Source: CAZBYL01 sp964496275 (GTDB lineage Bacteria > Synergistota > Synergistia > Synergistales > Synergistaceae). Taken from it: DNA of 46,875 nt. The notes beneath the pieces are model-generated. The model did not search any database and had not been told where the DNA came from. It worked only from the letters and a program-made list of their open reading frames with translations. A program made the position numbers and the translations under genes. Below, piece by piece: positions 9,192 to 17,350 of the stretch. The stretch covers positions 1 to 46,875 of the forward strand of contig CAZBYL010000012.1 of NCBI GenBank assembly GCA_964496275.1, read 5' to 3'. How positions within the stretch are numbered: the first letter of the stretch is position 1; each line of letters opens with the position of its first letter.

Positions 9192-10178
9192 ATGTTCTTA
9201 CTATTTATAAGCGAAACAAAACTGAGCAGGGTTCCCGGACTTTCTGCCGCCGGAGCCAATACAGAAGTTCTTCCTTACACTGCACCTGCTGATGCGGATA
9301 TGCTTTTTTATGACAGACCCAAGGTTGTCGATTCCTTGCCGTTTGATCCATTCGGACACCCCTCTCCGGCCATTGTTACGAGGGCTGCGCTGTTGGAAGG
9401 CAAGTTCCCGGTCAAGGTAGTCAACGTAGGGGCATCCGTAAATCCAAGCTCGCCGTTTTTTGCAATGGAAGCCGTTCCGAGCGAAGATCCGCGCTGCGGA
9501 GCCGCAGTCGCCGATTGGCGTCACATAGCCGAACAATCAGCCGCCCTTGCCGCGGAGATTGCTCCCGGTACAGACAGGCTCGTTATCGCGGAATCGGTTC
9601 CCGGAGGGACGACAACGGCTCTTCTCCTGCTCCGCGCACTTGGGTACGAAGGAATGGTTTCGTCTGCCGGCCCCGTAAATCCGCTTTCACTGAAAGAAAA
9701 AATATGGGCTGAAACTTGCGCTCGCCTGAATATAACAATCGGAGGACTTAAAGGCAAAGGACTTGAAGCGGCAGCACAGGTCGGTGACCCTATGCAGGTT
9801 GCTGTGGCTTCATTCGTTGCGGCTCTCCCGAAGAACATTGAAATAACGCTTGCAGGCGGCACTCAGATGATGGCAGTCGCCGCTTTGATAAAGGATATGG
9901 GAGACGACAGACCGTTGCTTGTCGCGACTACAAAATACGTAAAGAACGATAAATCAGGCTGCTTTACGGACTATGCCGAGCAAATCGGGGTAAAGTGGTA
10001 CGCAGCCCCTCTCGACTTCTCAAAATCGGAATATCCCGGACTTGCCGACTACGAAAAAGGCTTCATAAAAGAAGGAGTCGGAATGGGAGGAGCCGTCTGG
10101 TACGCGGAACAATGCGGCGTCACCATAGCACAGATAACAAAAAGGACAGAAGAACTCTACGCTAAGATGTTGGGGTAG
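9192..10178 (+). CDS. CobT-like nicotinate-nucleotide phosphoribosyltransferase
   Basis: A 328-residue protein of the archaeal/cyanobacterial-type CobT family (TIGR00303-like). These are predicted to transfer phosphoribose from nicotinate mononucleotide to a lower-ligand base for cobamide nucleotide loops. Supporting stretches are VPGLSAAGANTE near the N-terminus, FGHPSPAIVTRAAL and PGGTTTALLLLRALG. I chose ATG at 9192 because family similarity begins there and GGGGG lies 13 bases upstream; the open frame extends 81 codons further but overlaps atpD and the probable promoter. It stands alone, with no other cobalamin gene in view. Substrate is inferred. Confidence 0.82.
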   Translation: MFLLFISETKLSRVPGLSAAGANTEVLPYTAPADADMLFYDRPKVVDSLPFDPFGHPSPAIVTRAALLEGKFPVKVVNVGASVNPSSPFFAMEAVPSEDPRCGAAVADWRHIAEQSAALAAEIAPGTDRLVIAESVPGGTTTALLLLRALGYEGMVSSAGPVNPLSLKEKIWAETCARLNITIGGLKGKGLEAAAQVGDPMQVAVASFVAALPKNIEITLAGGTQMMAVAALIKDMGDDRPLLVATTKYVKNDKSGCFTDYAEQIGVKWYAAPLDFSKSEYPGLADYEKGFIKEGVGMGGAVWYAEQCGVTIAQITKRTEELYAKMLG

Positions 10179-10236
10179 AGATGTAAATATTTTCCGAATA
10201 CAGCTTATAGAGAGCTAAATAGTTTACTGCAAAGCG

Positions 10237-10274
10237 CAAGAAGGGTTCAGAATTTTGATTTTGAACCCTTCTTG
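10237..10274 (+). terminator. Strong hairpin between convergent genes
   Basis: A perfect 13-bp stem (10237-10249 with 10262-10274, CAAGAAGGGTTCA) with a 12-base AT-rich loop lies between the CobT-like gene (plus) and the EamA gene (minus). Neither side has a long T run, so it may be a weak bidirectional terminator or an mRNA-stabilising 3' structure. Confidence 0.5.
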
Positions 10275-10322
10275 TCGTGTTCGGCAGATAAAAATTTGTT
10301 TTGCCTGTTTCTTATCGTTATC

Positions 10323-11180
10323 TCAGCGGCGCGATCCCTTTAGGGTGGACCAAAGAGCCGTGCCTAAAATTAATATCCCTCCGAGAATCTCGTTCATACT
10401 CGGGATCTCCCCGAATACCAAAGCTGCGGCAATTATTCCGTATGGAGATTCCAGCCCCGATATCATGCCGGCAGTCTGAGCTCTTATATTTTTCATTCCC
10501 TCGATGAACATAGCATGTGCGCATGCAGTAAATACAATCCCTAAAAGCGCAAGCAAAGCCGTATCGCTGTAAGTCAGCTGAGGTTTTATTGTAAGAAAAC
10601 ATGGAAAAAGGATAATAGCCGCTGTTGCCTGTTCATAGAAAGCGACGGTGCTGCCTCTGTATTTTGCCGCGAACTTTCTGTTGGCGAGAGACAGGGCCGC
10701 GTATGTAAGAGCGGATAACATTCCCCATGCTATGCCCTCCGCCGTGCTGTTTTTTATGCTGAACTCGGGCACTATTATGTACACTCCGAATAACATTGCA
10801 GCCGCGCATACCGCATCCGAAAAACGGAGCCGTTCCTTAAACATAAGGGGTTCGGCAAATGTGACGAAAAGAGGGTATGTTGAGAAGGTAAGAACTCCTA
10901 TTGCGACAGTTGATACTTGGATTGCTGCGAAGAACGACGTCCAATGGACGGCAAGAATAATGCCCGCTGCCGTAACTGCAATTGTATCGCTCCTTTTTTC
11001 CAAACGAATCTCCGTCCCGCGCAGTTTAAAAAGCGCAGCGGCAAATAAGCTCGCGAAGAACACTCTCCCGAAAGTTATGATCACCGGAGGCAGTGAAAGG
11101 TATCTCCCGAATAGACCCGAAAGCCCGAACAAAAGTACTGCTGTGTGTATTTCAATAAGGCTTTTTGTATTCTTTCCCAT
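10323..11180 (-). CDS. EamA/DMT-family membrane transporter
   Basis: About 285 residues with ten predicted membrane helices arranged as two EamA repeats (about 10-135 and 150-280). This is the drug/metabolite transporter superfamily, whose members export or import small metabolites; the substrate cannot be read from sequence. Start ATG at 11180 is preferred over the TTG one codon upstream. The gene is divergent from the Mop cluster. A -10-like TATAAA (11267-11272) and an adjoining dyad (11252-11266) match the layout in front of the Fur-family gene at 31 kb, suggesting shared regulation. Confidence 0.9.
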   Translation of the reverse strand: MGKNTKSLIEIHTAVLLFGLSGLFGRYLSLPPVIITFGRVFFASLFAAALFKLRGTEIRLEKRSDTIAVTAAGIILAVHWTSFFAAIQVSTVAIGVLTFSTYPLFVTFAEPLMFKERLRFSDAVCAAAMLFGVYIIVPEFSIKNSTAEGIAWGMLSALTYAALSLANRKFAAKYRGSTVAFYEQATAAIILFPCFLTIKPQLTYSDTALLALLGIVFTACAHAMFIEGMKNIRAQTAGMISGLESPYGIIAAALVFGEIPSMNEILGGILILGTALWSTLKGSRR

Positions 11181-11251
11181 CAATTTGAGTCCGCCCTTTC
11201 AACTTCATTTTATGAGGCTGTTTTGGCAAAAAATCTTTAATTAGAATGTTT

Positions 11252-11272
11252 TGCAACACGGTTGCATTTATA
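11252..11272 (-). promoter_or_regulatory. -10 box and Fur-type operator of the EamA gene
   Basis: On the minus strand, TATAAA (11272-11267) is followed directly by TGCAA-N5-TTGCA (11266-11252). The same dyad at the same zero-base distance from the -10 occurs before the Fur-family gene (31144-31164). A repressor there would cover the transcription start. No good -35 is seen. It is also upstream of the Mop cluster, about 160 bases before its first codon. Confidence 0.55.
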
Positions 11273-11385
11273 TATGCAGAGTATTTATTTTTTTCGATTG
11301 TGTCCACAGAAAATAAATTAAATTGATTTTTTATAATTTATATATGTCAAAAATAGAACTTTATAAACTAATAACTAAACTTAAA

Positions 11386-11413
11386 TTGACAAGAATTTTC
11401 CAGTTATTAGTAT
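11386..11413 (+). promoter_or_regulatory. Promoter of the Mop cluster
   Basis: TTGACA (11386-11391), a 16-bp spacer and TAGTAT (11408-11413) form a good sigma-70-type promoter. Predicted initiation near 11420 would fall after the GGAG (11415-11418) that otherwise serves the TTG start at 11427. Either initiation occurs earlier or the real start codon is further in, after the AGGAGG at 11432-11437. Confidence 0.55.
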
Positions 11414-11426
11414 AGGAGTATCCACT

Positions 11427-11849
11427 TTGACAGGAGGTGCTTGCCCGATAGACGATGACATCAAGCTTATGTATCAGCTCAAGCTTGAGGGGCACTGCTG
11501 CTCAAGTATTATTATACGCCTTGGGCTGGAACTTAAAGGTGAGAAGGATGAGCTGTTTGTAGAGGCGGCAAGGTCGCTCTGCCATGGTATGCAGAGCGGG
11601 CTGAACTGCGGAGCGCTCACTGCGGCGGTATGTGTGCTGGGAATGTTTGACTCCAAAAATACGGAAATGACAAAGGACATGGTCTTTTGGTTTCAGAACG
11701 AGCTGTGCGCGCAGTACAAGTCAATAGACTGCGATGATATTACCGGCGGCAATCCATATAACAGAGCTGTTATATGTCCGAATCTTGTAAAAGAAACGTA
11801 TCTTCATGCTAAGCAATTATTGATCGATTTTGGATATCTGAGCATCTAA
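11427..11849 (+). CDS. C-GCAxxG-C-C family redox protein (DVU_1555-like)
   Basis: A 140-residue cysteine-rich protein with conserved pieces GHCCSS (about 23-28), CGALTAAV (about 60-67) and further single Cys residues near 94, 101 and 112. This is the C-GCAxxG-C-C family, presumed metal-cluster or redox proteins of unknown reaction. The start is TTG at 11427, eight bases after GGAG. It opens the seven-gene Mop cluster, 23 bases before the oxidoreductase gene. I recall that relatives lie next to Mop in Desulfovibrio. The exact N-terminus is uncertain because a promoter overlaps the ribosome-binding site. Confidence 0.82.
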   Translation: MTGGACPIDDDIKLMYQLKLEGHCCSSIIIRLGLELKGEKDELFVEAARSLCHGMQSGLNCGALTAAVCVLGMFDSKNTEMTKDMVFWFQNELCAQYKSIDCDDITGGNPYNRAVICPNLVKETYLHAKQLLIDFGYLSI

Positions 11850-11872
11850 ATCTAATTCCGGAGGTTAAAAAT

Positions 11873-14794
11873 ATGGCGTTAAAGAAAATGTGGCTCACCA
11901 TCAACGGAGCAAACCGTATGTTTATGTGCGACCCCGAGAAGGAATCTCTTGCGGAGGTTCTTCGCCGTCTGGGACTCACAAGCGTAAAGGTAGGGTGCGG
12001 TATAGGAGTGTGCGGTTCCTGTTCAGTCATGCTTAACGGAGAACTTGTTCGTTCCTGCGCCAGAAAGATGTCCCGCGTTGACGAGTACAGCACGGTAACG
12101 ACTGTCGAGGGCATAGGCACACCAAATAATCTGCACCCGATTCAGGTTGCGTTCATGAATGCCGGCGCGATTCAGTGCGGCTTCTGCACCCCCGGGTTTG
12201 TTGTCGCCGCGTACGGGCTTCTTTCCAAGAATAATAACCCCACACGCGAAGAAGTTCGTGATTGGTTCCATAAAAACCGCAACGTCTGCCGCTGCACAGG
12301 GTATAAGCAGATAGTGGACGCGGTTATGAATGCCGCAAAGGTTATGCGCGGCGAGGCCAAGATTGAGGATATCATGGTTAAGATGCCGGAGGATAAGGAA
12401 TACTACGGCAAACCTCTTGTCCGCCCCACGGCTGTGGCGAAGGTCTGCGGACTTGCGGATTACGGCGATGACCAGGAGCTTAAGATGCCGAGACGTGCGT
12501 ACCATGTCGCGATGGTTCAGCCTAGACTCGCTCACCATGCAAAGATACTTAAGATAGATACCTCCGAAGCGGAGAAGATGGCCGGAGTGTCAAAGGTTAT
12601 TCTTGCCGAGGATATCAAAGCGGCGGGCGGTTCAAACATTATGGCCGAGGGTAACTTCCACGAGAGAAGTACAGTTCGTTTCCCGAGCCGCAAAGTTCTG
12701 AACGACGACGTTATTTATCGTTACGGAGACGTTGTAGCCCTCGTCGCAGCAGACAGCAAGGAGCATGCTCGCGAAGCCGCGGCAAAGGTTAAAGTCGAAA
12801 TTGAAAAACTTCCCGAATATCTTAACTTCCTCGAGGCTGCGATGCCTGATGCGCAGCGTATCCATGAGGACACACCCAATATCTTCTGCCAGCAGCCGGT
12901 ACTCAAGGGCGTGGGCCTTGAAGATGCCTATAAAGTCTCCGAGCTGATAGACGGCGCGGATTTCAAAGCCGAAGGCAGTTTCTATTCGACACGCGAACCC
13001 CACCTCTCGATAGAGGGCGACTCAGTACAGGCTTACTTTGATGAGGACGGATATCTCACCTTCCAGTGCAAATCACAGGGCGTTTACTCATCAATCGGAC
13101 GTATCGGAGATTCCATCGGTGTACCGAAGAACAAGATGCGCGTGGTAATGAACCCGACAGGCGCGAGCTTCGGCTGGTCTACGAACGCGGGTGACCTCTG
13201 CCTTGCCGGAGCCGCGGCTGTGATAATGCAGGCTCCCGTCGCTCTCTCCATGAGCTATGAAGAGCACCAGCACTTCTCGGGAAAACGCTGCCCGTGCCAT
13301 TCAAACGGAAGACTCGCATGCGATAAGAACGGCAAGATTACAGCCGCGGAGTTTGAATTCGGACTCGACCACGGCGCGTATTCATGGGGCGGCGACGACT
13401 GCATGACAAAACAGCCGCGCTTTGCTTTATTCCCATATAACATCCCGAACGTTGCGGGACTTGCACGAGTCGCGAACACAAACCACAACTTCGGAACAGC
13501 CTATCGCAGCTACGGTTCGCCTCAGGCCTACACTCTGAGCGAAGCTCTTATTGATATGCTTGCGGAAGAGGCTGGAATTGATCCGTTTGAATTCCGTTGG
13601 ATAAACATTGCTCGTGAGGGCGAAACAAATGTGAACAGTTATCCCTTCCGCCAGTATCCGATGGAAGAGATGATGAAGATAATGAAGCCCATTTATGATA
13701 AGGCCGTTGCGGAAGCGAAGGCTGCCGACACTCCGGCGAAACGCCGCGGAGTGGGACTTGCATGGGGCGGATTTAACGTTACGGAAGGCGGAGAGGACAA
13801 AGCTTCAGCCGCTATAGAACTCAATCCGGACGGAACATTTACAAAGTACGATACATACCAGGAGCTCGGCCAGGGCGGCGACATAGGCTCGCTCATGCTG
13901 ACACTGGAAGCTCTTAAACCCCTCGGTGTAACGCCCGAAATGATAAGACTCGTTCAGAATGACACAAAGCTTTGTCCGGACAGCGGAATGTCGGGAGCAA
14001 GCCGTACTCACTTCATGAGCGGACGTGCAACGATGATAGCCGCCGAACAGCTTATTAACGCAATGAAAAAGCCGGACGGGAGTTTCAGAACGTATGATGA
14101 GATGAAGGCGGAAGGAATAGAGACAAAGTATGTCGGCACTTACTCCAATACCTCTGTTCCCGGACTTTGCCGCCTTGACCCGAACACGGGAATCGGAGAT
14201 CCGACGCCCGCATACACCTACTGCCTGAACCTTGCCGAGGTTGAAGTCGATACAGCTACAGGCAAGACAACGGTGCTTCGCTTCACATGCGTAGACGACG
14301 TAGGTAAGGTCGGAAACATTGCGGCAGTCAACGGTCAGGCTTACGGCGGAATTTCTCACAGTATAGGATTCGCTTTGAGCGAGAACTATGACGACGTGAA
14401 GAAGCATACAAACATTGCTTCCAGCGGTGTACCCTATATCAAGGATATTCCCGACGAAATAAACGTCATCCATTATGAAAGACCGGACGAAGTGGGACCT
14501 TTCGGGTCCTCGGGAGCTTCCGAAGCCTTCCAGTCTGCGGGACACATGGCTGTCATCAATGGTATAAGCAATGCCTGCGGTGTGCGTATACATGAACTTC
14601 CCGCGCTTCCCGCAAAGGTTAAGGCGGGACTCGAAGCAATCGCGGCAGGCAAAAAGCCCGAAGCTCCGAAGAAGTACTTCCTCGGTTCCGACCTCTATGA
14701 AGAACTTGAGAATATCAAGGCGAACCCCGTTAAGTCCGATACATCTACAGACTACTTCGTAGGACTCGGACTCGGAGCCGAAAAGTTCTTCTAA
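11873..14794 (+). CDS. mop: Molybdenum aldehyde oxidoreductase (Mop-type)
   Basis: A 973-residue single-chain xanthine oxidase-family enzyme that oxidises aldehydes to acids at a molybdopterin site. Two N-terminal [2Fe-2S] domains are seen: Cys42, 47, 50 and 62 (plant-ferredoxin type), and Cys102, 105, 139 and 141 (helical type). No FAD domain intervenes. The C-terminal molybdenum region contains the catalytic glutamate in GPFGSSGASE (Glu884). Overall it aligns by eye with the Desulfovibrio gigas enzyme (about 907 residues), with an extra C-terminal tail of roughly 50 residues ending EKFF. GGAGG precedes the ATG. XdhC and a molybdopterin-binding protein needed for such enzymes are encoded at 28.8-30.7 kb. 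Confidence 0.95.
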   Translation: MALKKMWLTINGANRMFMCDPEKESLAEVLRRLGLTSVKVGCGIGVCGSCSVMLNGELVRSCARKMSRVDEYSTVTTVEGIGTPNNLHPIQVAFMNAGAIQCGFCTPGFVVAAYGLLSKNNNPTREEVRDWFHKNRNVCRCTGYKQIVDAVMNAAKVMRGEAKIEDIMVKMPEDKEYYGKPLVRPTAVAKVCGLADYGDDQELKMPRRAYHVAMVQPRLAHHAKILKIDTSEAEKMAGVSKVILAEDIKAAGGSNIMAEGNFHERSTVRFPSRKVLNDDVIYRYGDVVALVAADSKEHAREAAAKVKVEIEKLPEYLNFLEAAMPDAQRIHEDTPNIFCQQPVLKGVGLEDAYKVSELIDGADFKAEGSFYSTREPHLSIEGDSVQAYFDEDGYLTFQCKSQGVYSSIGRIGDSIGVPKNKMRVVMNPTGASFGWSTNAGDLCLAGAAAVIMQAPVALSMSYEEHQHFSGKRCPCHSNGRLACDKNGKITAAEFEFGLDHGAYSWGGDDCMTKQPRFALFPYNIPNVAGLARVANTNHNFGTAYRSYGSPQAYTLSEALIDMLAEEAGIDPFEFRWINIAREGETNVNSYPFRQYPMEEMMKIMKPIYDKAVAEAKAADTPAKRRGVGLAWGGFNVTEGGEDKASAAIELNPDGTFTKYDTYQELGQGGDIGSLMLTLEALKPLGVTPEMIRLVQNDTKLCPDSGMSGASRTHFMSGRATMIAAEQLINAMKKPDGSFRTYDEMKAEGIETKYVGTYSNTSVPGLCRLDPNTGIGDPTPAYTYCLNLAEVEVDTATGKTTVLRFTCVDDVGKVGNIAAVNGQAYGGISHSIGFALSENYDDVKKHTNIASSGVPYIKDIPDEINVIHYERPDEVGPFGSSGASEAFQSAGHMAVINGISNACGVRIHELPALPAKVKAGLEAIAAGKKPEAPKKYFLGSDLYEELENIKANPVKSDTSTDYFVGLGLGAEKFF

Positions 14795-14838
14795 ATCCGG
14801 AAATAACGATATAAAATAAAGGCCTGATCCAAGGCGTC

Positions 14839-14879
14839 TTGATAAACCCGGACCGTATATACAGGTCCGGGTTTATCAA
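14839..14879 (+). repeat. Perfect 16-bp intercistronic hairpin
   Basis: TTGATAAACCCGGACC (14839-14854) and its exact reverse complement (14864-14879) flank a nine-base loop. It lies 44 bases after mop and 20 before the next start. There is no following T run, so it looks like a stabiliser or processing barrier that separates expression of mop from downstream genes rather than a full terminator. Confidence 0.7.
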
Positions 14880-14898
14880 AATAAACGGAGGTGATTTT

Positions 14899-17184
14899 GT
14901 GGACGACATGAAGTGCAGAATAAAAAACTGCTGTCTGGAAAAAGAGGTTCCTCACTGTGTCTCAGCCTGTCCCTTTCACTTTGATGTGAGAGAATTCATC
15001 TCAAGGCTGCAAAGGGGCAGCTTCAACCTGGCTTATAGGCTCTATGCCAATGCCGTTGCTTTTCCTGCTATTGTTTCCTCTATATGCGATGCACCATGCG
15101 GCGGAGTGTGCGCCAGAAAGGGGCTCGGCGGGTCAATTGAGCTGAATCTGCTTGAGAGAGCCGCTGTGGAATATACGGCTAACTCAAAGCCGAACAGCTA
15201 CAACATGCCCAAGAAGGATAAAAGAGTTGCTATTATCGGCGCGGGAATGAGCGGACTTGCCTGCGCACTGCGTCTTTGCGGAAGAAAGTATGCCGTCTCC
15301 GTGTTTGAACAAAGCGGCGCTGTCGGCGGGTGCATTGTAAAAAATTCGGATACTCCCGAAAAATTTTTGAACGACATAGAATTGCAGTTTATGAATGAAG
15401 AATATGACCTTTGCCTAAACACGAAGATCACAGATATAGATGCTCTGGCCGAGCAGTTTGACGCAGTATATATTGCGACCGGTACAGACGGAGAAATTTT
15501 TGGTTTAACCCTCACAGGTGACGGAACTGCCGCGCCTGCTGCCGTAAAGGATAAAATTTTTGCGGGCGGGATGCTTCTTGGAGCCGCCCCCGTCGAATCC
15601 ATTGCTCACGGACTTTATGCCGCGCAGCTTATAGAATCCTACCTAAAGACAAATTTGATGAAGGGCGGGGAAACATACTTGCCGACAAAGATAAAGCAGA
15701 GCACGGAATCTGTCGCGCCTCTCCCCCCGGTTGTCCCATCAAACGGGCAAAGCTACACAAGGGAAGAGGCCTCCGCAGAAGCGGCGCGCTGTTTGCGCTG
15801 CCGCTGCGAGGCCTGTATGAAAAACTGCGACATGATGGCATATTTTCAGAAGTTCCCCAAACTGATAGAGCAGGATGTGCACATCACGATAAACCCCGGC
15901 ACTCTGGATGGAAACGGAACAGTGGCGACGAGACTCATTTCGACCTGCAACCAGTGCGGGCTCTGCGCCGAGGTCTGTCCGGAGAATATAGACGTGGGGC
16001 TGTTCATGAGAGAGAGCCACAGAGCCATGAGGGAGAAGGACGCAATGCCCTGGGTTTTCCACGAATTTTGGCTCAGAGATATGGAATTCGCCAATTCGGA
16101 CAGAGCCGCGGTATCTTACTTCCCTCCTGAATTTCCAAGCAGCAGGTATCTCTTCTTTCCCGGTTGCCAGTCAGGGGCTTCCAACACTGAATATGTCCTT
16201 GCTCCGTACGAATTTTTGCTCGGTAAACTCCCTGATACAGCTCTGCTGCTGCGCTGCTGCGGAGCCCCGGCTCTCTGGTCGGGCGACGCGGATATTCATA
16301 AAAATGAGTGCGAAAAAATCCTGTCCGTGTGGCGCGGCAGAGGAGAGCCCGTATTTGTATTATCCTGCCCCACCTGCAGAGAGTTGTTTGCAGAATATAT
16401 GCCTGAGATAAAGAGCGTTTTGCTGTACGATCTTCTGGATGAACTCGGTGCTGTTCCGCCCCCATGTTCGGAAGCGAAAGATGTTTCTGTGTTTGACCCA
16501 TGTGCCAACAGAAAGTTCCCCTCTTCTCAGACGGCAGTCAGAAAATTGGCATCTTCAGCGGGCTACAGCCTTGTTCCTCTCAGTGCGGAAGGGCATCTTG
16601 CGAACTGCTGCTCATGGGGCGGGCAGATATCCATAGCAAACCCGCCGTACACCGAGCTCATCGTCAATAGGCGCATCACAGAGAACAGTCTGCCCTACAT
16701 AACCTACTGCACCAACTGCCGTGACATATTCGCGGAGGCAGGTAAGGAAGTTTGCCACATACTGGATATTATCTTTTCACTTGACGGTTGGGGGCGAAAA
16801 GCTCCCACTTTCAGCAAGAGAAGGGCAAACAGAGAGCTGCTCAAGGCTTATGTTATGAAAAAATATCTTAATGAAGAGGTAAAAAGCGTGAATACGAATA
16901 GACTAAAGATGACCAAAGAACTTGAGGAAAAGCTGCATAAGGAAAAAATACTTGAAGAAGATGTCATGAGTGTGATTGAATTCTGCGAGAGAAGCGGAAG
17001 AAAAATCCTTTCGCCGGACAGCGGTCATTTCACAGGCTATACAGAGATTGGGCACATGACCTGCTGGGCAGAATACGAGATATGCAGTGACGGATATATC
17101 CTTCACAACGCATATAGCCACAGAATGAAAATAGAGCTGGAGGAAGTTTGGAATGGAAGAAAACAAAATACTGATATGCAGTAA
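14899..17184 (+). CDS. FAD/Fe-S dicluster protein with HdrB-like CCG domains (DVU_1558-like)
   Basis: About 761 residues, probably an electron-transfer hub for the Mop system. Domains in order are: a glutamate-synthase-like N-terminal Fe-S dicluster domain (Cys6, 11, 20 and 24, with more near 60-72); an FAD/NAD fold with GAGMSG at 114-119; a cysteine group at 298-310; a [4Fe-4S] ferredoxin motif at Cys350, 353, 356 and 360; two CCG (HdrB/GlpC-type) domains with CC at 453 and 570 and YCTNC near 604-607; and a C-terminal domain of about 90 residues. The GTG start follows GGAGGTGA, a near-perfect ribosome-binding site; an upstream ATG would lie in the hairpin. The 3' end overlaps the next gene by 32 bases. 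Confidence 0.85.
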   Translation: MDDMKCRIKNCCLEKEVPHCVSACPFHFDVREFISRLQRGSFNLAYRLYANAVAFPAIVSSICDAPCGGVCARKGLGGSIELNLLERAAVEYTANSKPNSYNMPKKDKRVAIIGAGMSGLACALRLCGRKYAVSVFEQSGAVGGCIVKNSDTPEKFLNDIELQFMNEEYDLCLNTKITDIDALAEQFDAVYIATGTDGEIFGLTLTGDGTAAPAAVKDKIFAGGMLLGAAPVESIAHGLYAAQLIESYLKTNLMKGGETYLPTKIKQSTESVAPLPPVVPSNGQSYTREEASAEAARCLRCRCEACMKNCDMMAYFQKFPKLIEQDVHITINPGTLDGNGTVATRLISTCNQCGLCAEVCPENIDVGLFMRESHRAMREKDAMPWVFHEFWLRDMEFANSDRAAVSYFPPEFPSSRYLFFPGCQSGASNTEYVLAPYEFLLGKLPDTALLLRCCGAPALWSGDADIHKNECEKILSVWRGRGEPVFVLSCPTCRELFAEYMPEIKSVLLYDLLDELGAVPPPCSEAKDVSVFDPCANRKFPSSQTAVRKLASSAGYSLVPLSAEGHLANCCSWGGQISIANPPYTELIVNRRITENSLPYITYCTNCRDIFAEAGKEVCHILDIIFSLDGWGRKAPTFSKRRANRELLKAYVMKKYLNEEVKSVNTNRLKMTKELEEKLHKEKILEEDVMSVIEFCERSGRKILSPDSGHFTGYTEIGHMTCWAEYEICSDGYILHNAYSHRMKIELEEVWNGRKQNTDMQ

Positions 17185-17347
17185 ATGCGGGGTTGAAATG
17201 GCTCCGGCAAAAACCTGTTTCAGTTATCTGGACCATTCGTTCCACACGGAGGTAATGAGGTGTCCCCTCTGCGGACAGGTGTTTATACCGGAATCCCTTG
17301 CGAAAGGGCGCATGTCCGAAGTTGAAATATCCATCGAGGACAAGTAG
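17153..17347 (+). CDS. Small two-CxxC redox or zinc protein (DVU_1557-like)
   Basis: 64 residues with CSKCG (about 9-13) and CPLCG (about 37-41), the spacing of a rubredoxin-like or zinc-ribbon site. GGAGGA precedes the ATG, which lies inside the 3' end of the preceding gene (translational coupling). The stop is three bases before the radical SAM gene. It may carry electrons or bind metal for its neighbours; whether iron or zinc is bound cannot be told. Confidence 0.78.
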   Translation: MEENKILICSKCGVEMAPAKTCFSYLDHSFHTEVMRCPLCGQVFIPESLAKGRMSEVEISIEDK

Positions 17348-17350
17348 CCG

